From contig JAWQUS010000002.1 in assembly GCA_036365455.1 (NCBI GenBank), positions 5,952,001-6,016,000 on the forward strand: a DNA stretch of 64,000 nucleotides. The letters are read 5' to 3'. This document shows, piece after piece, positions 61,771 through 64,000 of the stretch. Numbering within the stretch: the first letter of the stretch is position 1; each line of letters begins with the position of its first letter. The notes beneath the pieces were generated by a model. The model was given only the letters and a program-made list of their open reading frames with translations, was not told where the DNA came from and made no database searches. The position numbers were made by a program, and so were the translations under genes. This DNA comes from Macrosoma leucophasiata. Lineage: Eukaryota; Arthropoda; Insecta; Lepidoptera; Hedylidae.

Positions 61771-62739
61771 AAAATCTAAAAGTACGTATTATGTGGACCG
61801 TAACACTGTCTGCATAAATGAATAAGTGATTAAATTTGACAAGCTTACAATAACTTTTCAGCAGACGTCAAAAATCATATGTCTTATTTTTCACGAGAAA
61901 GCTACTGTTACATAAATATGAGGAAAATGATTTACGAAATAAGACAAAAGCAAAACGGCTTCAAAATTTTGATGTCAGACATTTTCGCTTCTTCCTTGTA
62001 TGTCACACTCATGTCGAATATTAATGTGATGGAACTTAATAAAACAAATTTTTGCACGTAGCGCAATAAATGAAACTTGAGCGACAAATCTTTATGTTGA
62101 AGTTTTATGACAAGACAAGACTCAATTGGTTGTGCTCTGACGAAGGGGCTCTACACTACCGCATCATATAATAACATAGCCCAAAGTTTGCCAAGTTAAT
62201 GCTCATTACAATAGTCCCGTCCCATATAAATATTCTGCGGAACCTGTTTGTATCTGATGATGACTATTGATGCAGTCACAGAGAGGTTCCACCGAATGCA
62301 ACCCATTACAAAGTAGATCAAAATTCTCGAAAGAGCCTGTACATGTTGGATCCATTAGACGCAAGCCCATTAGACAGAATTATTATAAGAATGGAAATTC
62401 ATTAAAAGAGCGTAGCCCTGTAAACGCGAGTCTGATTTATTTGGGCATGAGATACCTACTGGCAATACTTGCGTAATATTGTGAAAAATACGCTACAAAT
62501 TTCGAAGCTTCTTTGGTTTATTTAAGATATGCATTTATTTTACGTATGCATTCACAATTGTACTCAAAAACCAGAATAAACCCCCGAAGTCGCGATAACG
62601 AACAGAGACTCGAACAAAGCCGTTTGTAAATCACGCAGTAGCTGGCTCGTTTATAAACAGGTCTTACCCGAACAATCAGAGCCCGCATCAATCAGTGGAC
62701 AGAAAAGATCCGATGATAGTACAGAGCACGGCTAAATGC
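61771..62739. other. no gene or recognised repeat seen
   Basis: AT-rich. Frames of 60-69 codons at 61879 and 62267 have no recognisable features. Confidence 0.5.
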
Positions 62740-62920
62740 AGGTGATGATTTTTTATGCTATGAAAGTGACAAGCATAATATAGTTTACATTCATAGTAAG
62801 CGAATACTTTTAGAAAAGATGGGTTGTCACTACTGGGCCGTTGGTTTTATGTTCGTGTCTCGGATATTACGGCCGTTTATTATCTGACCGGAATACTATA
62901 GCGCTAAGCATGATTCATAA
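62740..62920 (-). mobile_element. SINE-like retroposon, highly diverged
   Basis: The block order is still readable in reverse: TATGCTATGAAAGTGACAAG, TTTACATTCATAGTAAG, GATATTACGGCCG and CTGACCGGAATACTATAGCG. It is the oldest-looking copy. Confidence 0.55.
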
Positions 62921-63094
62921 AAAAAACATTATATTAGTTAAAATCAATGTAAAATTTAACATCTGTTTTAAATTTCACAAATTTCTTTAAGTAAGAGAAG
63001 GATATAAAATTTTATATGAATTTTAAACAACTTTTTTTTTAACTTTAGTAGGTAATAACAAATTGGGTAATATTGTATGGTGACAAGACATCAG

Positions 63095-63945
63095 TCAATT
63101 CAATTCACTTTATTTGCATAAACATGGGTATAAAAGAAGAAGAGGTATTTAAGGGCAGAGGTATTTAAGGCTCAAAAACAGTGTGTAAGAGCAATCAACA
63201 GGTTAAAAAGGACAGAAAGTTGTAAACCGCATTTTAAAAATCTTAATTTATTGACTCTACCGAGTCTATACATCTATGAAGTAATCGTATTTGTAAAAAA
63301 AAATATGAATCTATTTATAAATCTATCTAGCCAACGTAATAAACATAAAATTAAAATGCGGCTAAATAAGACATCGTTAGTCAATAAAAGTATATTATTA
63401 TGACAACTAAGATTTAAAATAAATTACCAGTTGACATTTGCAAAATTCATGACATTCAAGAACTTAAAATTAGACTCAATAAAATATTAGTTCAGAAGGT
63501 ATACTATAGTGTGAAAGAATATTTGGAAGACAAACTAATTAATGAAAACAGATGAAACATTGAATGACATGACAAGAATGTAAATCGATAATGACCTGAC
63601 ATAATAATATTGTAATATTGTATTTGTTTTATTTATGATTAATTTAATAATTTTAAATTTGTTTGACATTACATACTATTACTCAATTTGACCTAATTTA
63701 AGAGTTTTTATCTCATTGACGCTTTATTAAATATTTAATATACCTACTTGACATCACCACTTAATTAAATTAATCATCAATTTTTAATTATAAATTCTTT
63801 GAGATAAATTTATTGTTACATTTTTCACTTGATATTTGCATGCCTAATGCTTGAATCTGGATGGCTACTTATCTTTATTTTATAAGATCTTCATTAATTG
63901 TACCCATTTTCGCAAATAAATGAATTGAATTGAATTGAATAAGGA
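63095..63945 (+). mobile_element. LINE 3-prime end with inverted terminal fragment
   Basis: The element ends CGCAAATAAATGAATTGAAT with ATTGA repeats. At 63095-63117 the inverse (CAATTCAATTCACTTTATTTGC) precedes the coding relic. The two form short inverted ends around the LINE piece. Confidence 0.7.
63158..63555 (+). pseudogene. LINE ORF2 C-terminal relic
   Basis: The frame from 63158 reads EVFKAQKQCVRAINRLKRTE, SCKPHFKNLNLLTLPSLYIY and EVIVFVKKNMNLF. A TGA stop follows at 63401-63403. The frame then continues LRFKINYQLTFAK, and after a shift near 63480 resumes VYYSVKEYLED. The pattern (AQK.CVRAI....SC.PHF..L..LTLPSLYIYE) is the C-terminal region of APE LINEs, probably Jockey or CR1 group. 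A 16-bp tandem copy of GAGGTATTTAAGG lies at its start. It is a different family from those at 12, 46 and 61 kb. Confidence 0.75.
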
Positions 63946-64000
63946 AGTCAGTGGTTGGAGATTAAAAAATCTAATCAATTAATAAGTCTCATTACTTATT

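Noticed and set aside
1..64000. CRISPR array, bacterial operons or ribosomal binding sites
   Set aside because: Composition, retroelement content and repeat structure are those of an animal nuclear genome. No regular short repeat-spacer array is present; the only regular arrays are the tRNA-like units.

Overview
The window looks like repeat-saturated intergenic or intronic DNA from a lepidopteran (moth or butterfly) nuclear genome. It is AT-rich, its retroelement ends and Helitron-type ends are of kinds familiar from Lepidoptera, and I found no intact host gene, rRNA gene or canonical tRNA gene. Everything that looks coding is a relic of a mobile element.

The commonest resident is a SINE-like retroposon of about 280-300 bp. 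It begins ACTGGTGGTAGAGC and ends TACATAAAA. About 25 copies of two subfamilies (called A and B here) lie on both strands; the copy at 21683-21964 has a 28-bp target duplication. Other short retroposons are a 5S-rRNA-derived SINE (four copies plus a fragment), three kinds of tRNA-headed SINE, and three remarkable tRNA-like arrays (19.4-20.1, 35.3-35.9 and 50.7-51.5 kb), each flanked by a 12-17 bp target duplication. LINE relics fall into several groups: a CR1/Jockey-type element at 11.6-13.3 kb (-); a related element at 44.4-47.3 kb (+) split by a mariner; an RTE-like family with a TATG-repeat tail at 16.9, 27.7, 49.4 and 61.0 kb; a second family with a (T)DDLVKVAG-type C-terminus; and a 3-prime end at 63.1-63.9 kb. 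DNA elements include Helitron-like pieces ending in CTAG, a PIF/Harbinger MITE with TTA duplications (20.9 kb), a hAT MITE with an 8-bp duplication (28.1 kb), a Harbinger/ISL2EU-like deletion derivative (18.1 kb), TA-flanked MITEs, and a 2.3-kb segment bounded by a perfect 37-bp inverted repeat (56.5-58.8 kb).

Layout: 0-5.5 kb AT-rich with a local duplication; 5.5-10 kb MITE, SINEs and a 1-kb-spaced direct repeat; 11-13.3 kb LINE; 13.3-18 kb MITEs, a GC-rich block and a duplication with a LINE insertion; 18-22.3 kb densely nested elements; 23-29.5 kb Helitrons, SINEs and three back-to-back insertions; 30-38.2 kb tandem segmental duplications, SINEs and the second tRNA-like array; 38.2-40.7 kb nearly featureless; 40.7-49.9 kb SINEs, split LINE and mariner; 50-54.5 kb third array, 5S SINE and MITEs; 54.6-58.8 kb duplication and large inverted repeat; 59-64 kb foldback tRNA-like element, nested LINE-in-SINE and a LINE tail.

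The genes do not work together as a host pathway; the biology here is retroposition and its errors. Two signals stand out as possibly undescribed. The first is the tRNA-like array family, whose acceptor stem shows a compensatory base change between loci. The second is a set of small foldback elements with 10-12 bp target duplications that share a hairpin followed by CGAAACGTCGG. In addition, near-perfect inverted copies (snap-backs) recur exactly at LINE and SINE junctions.
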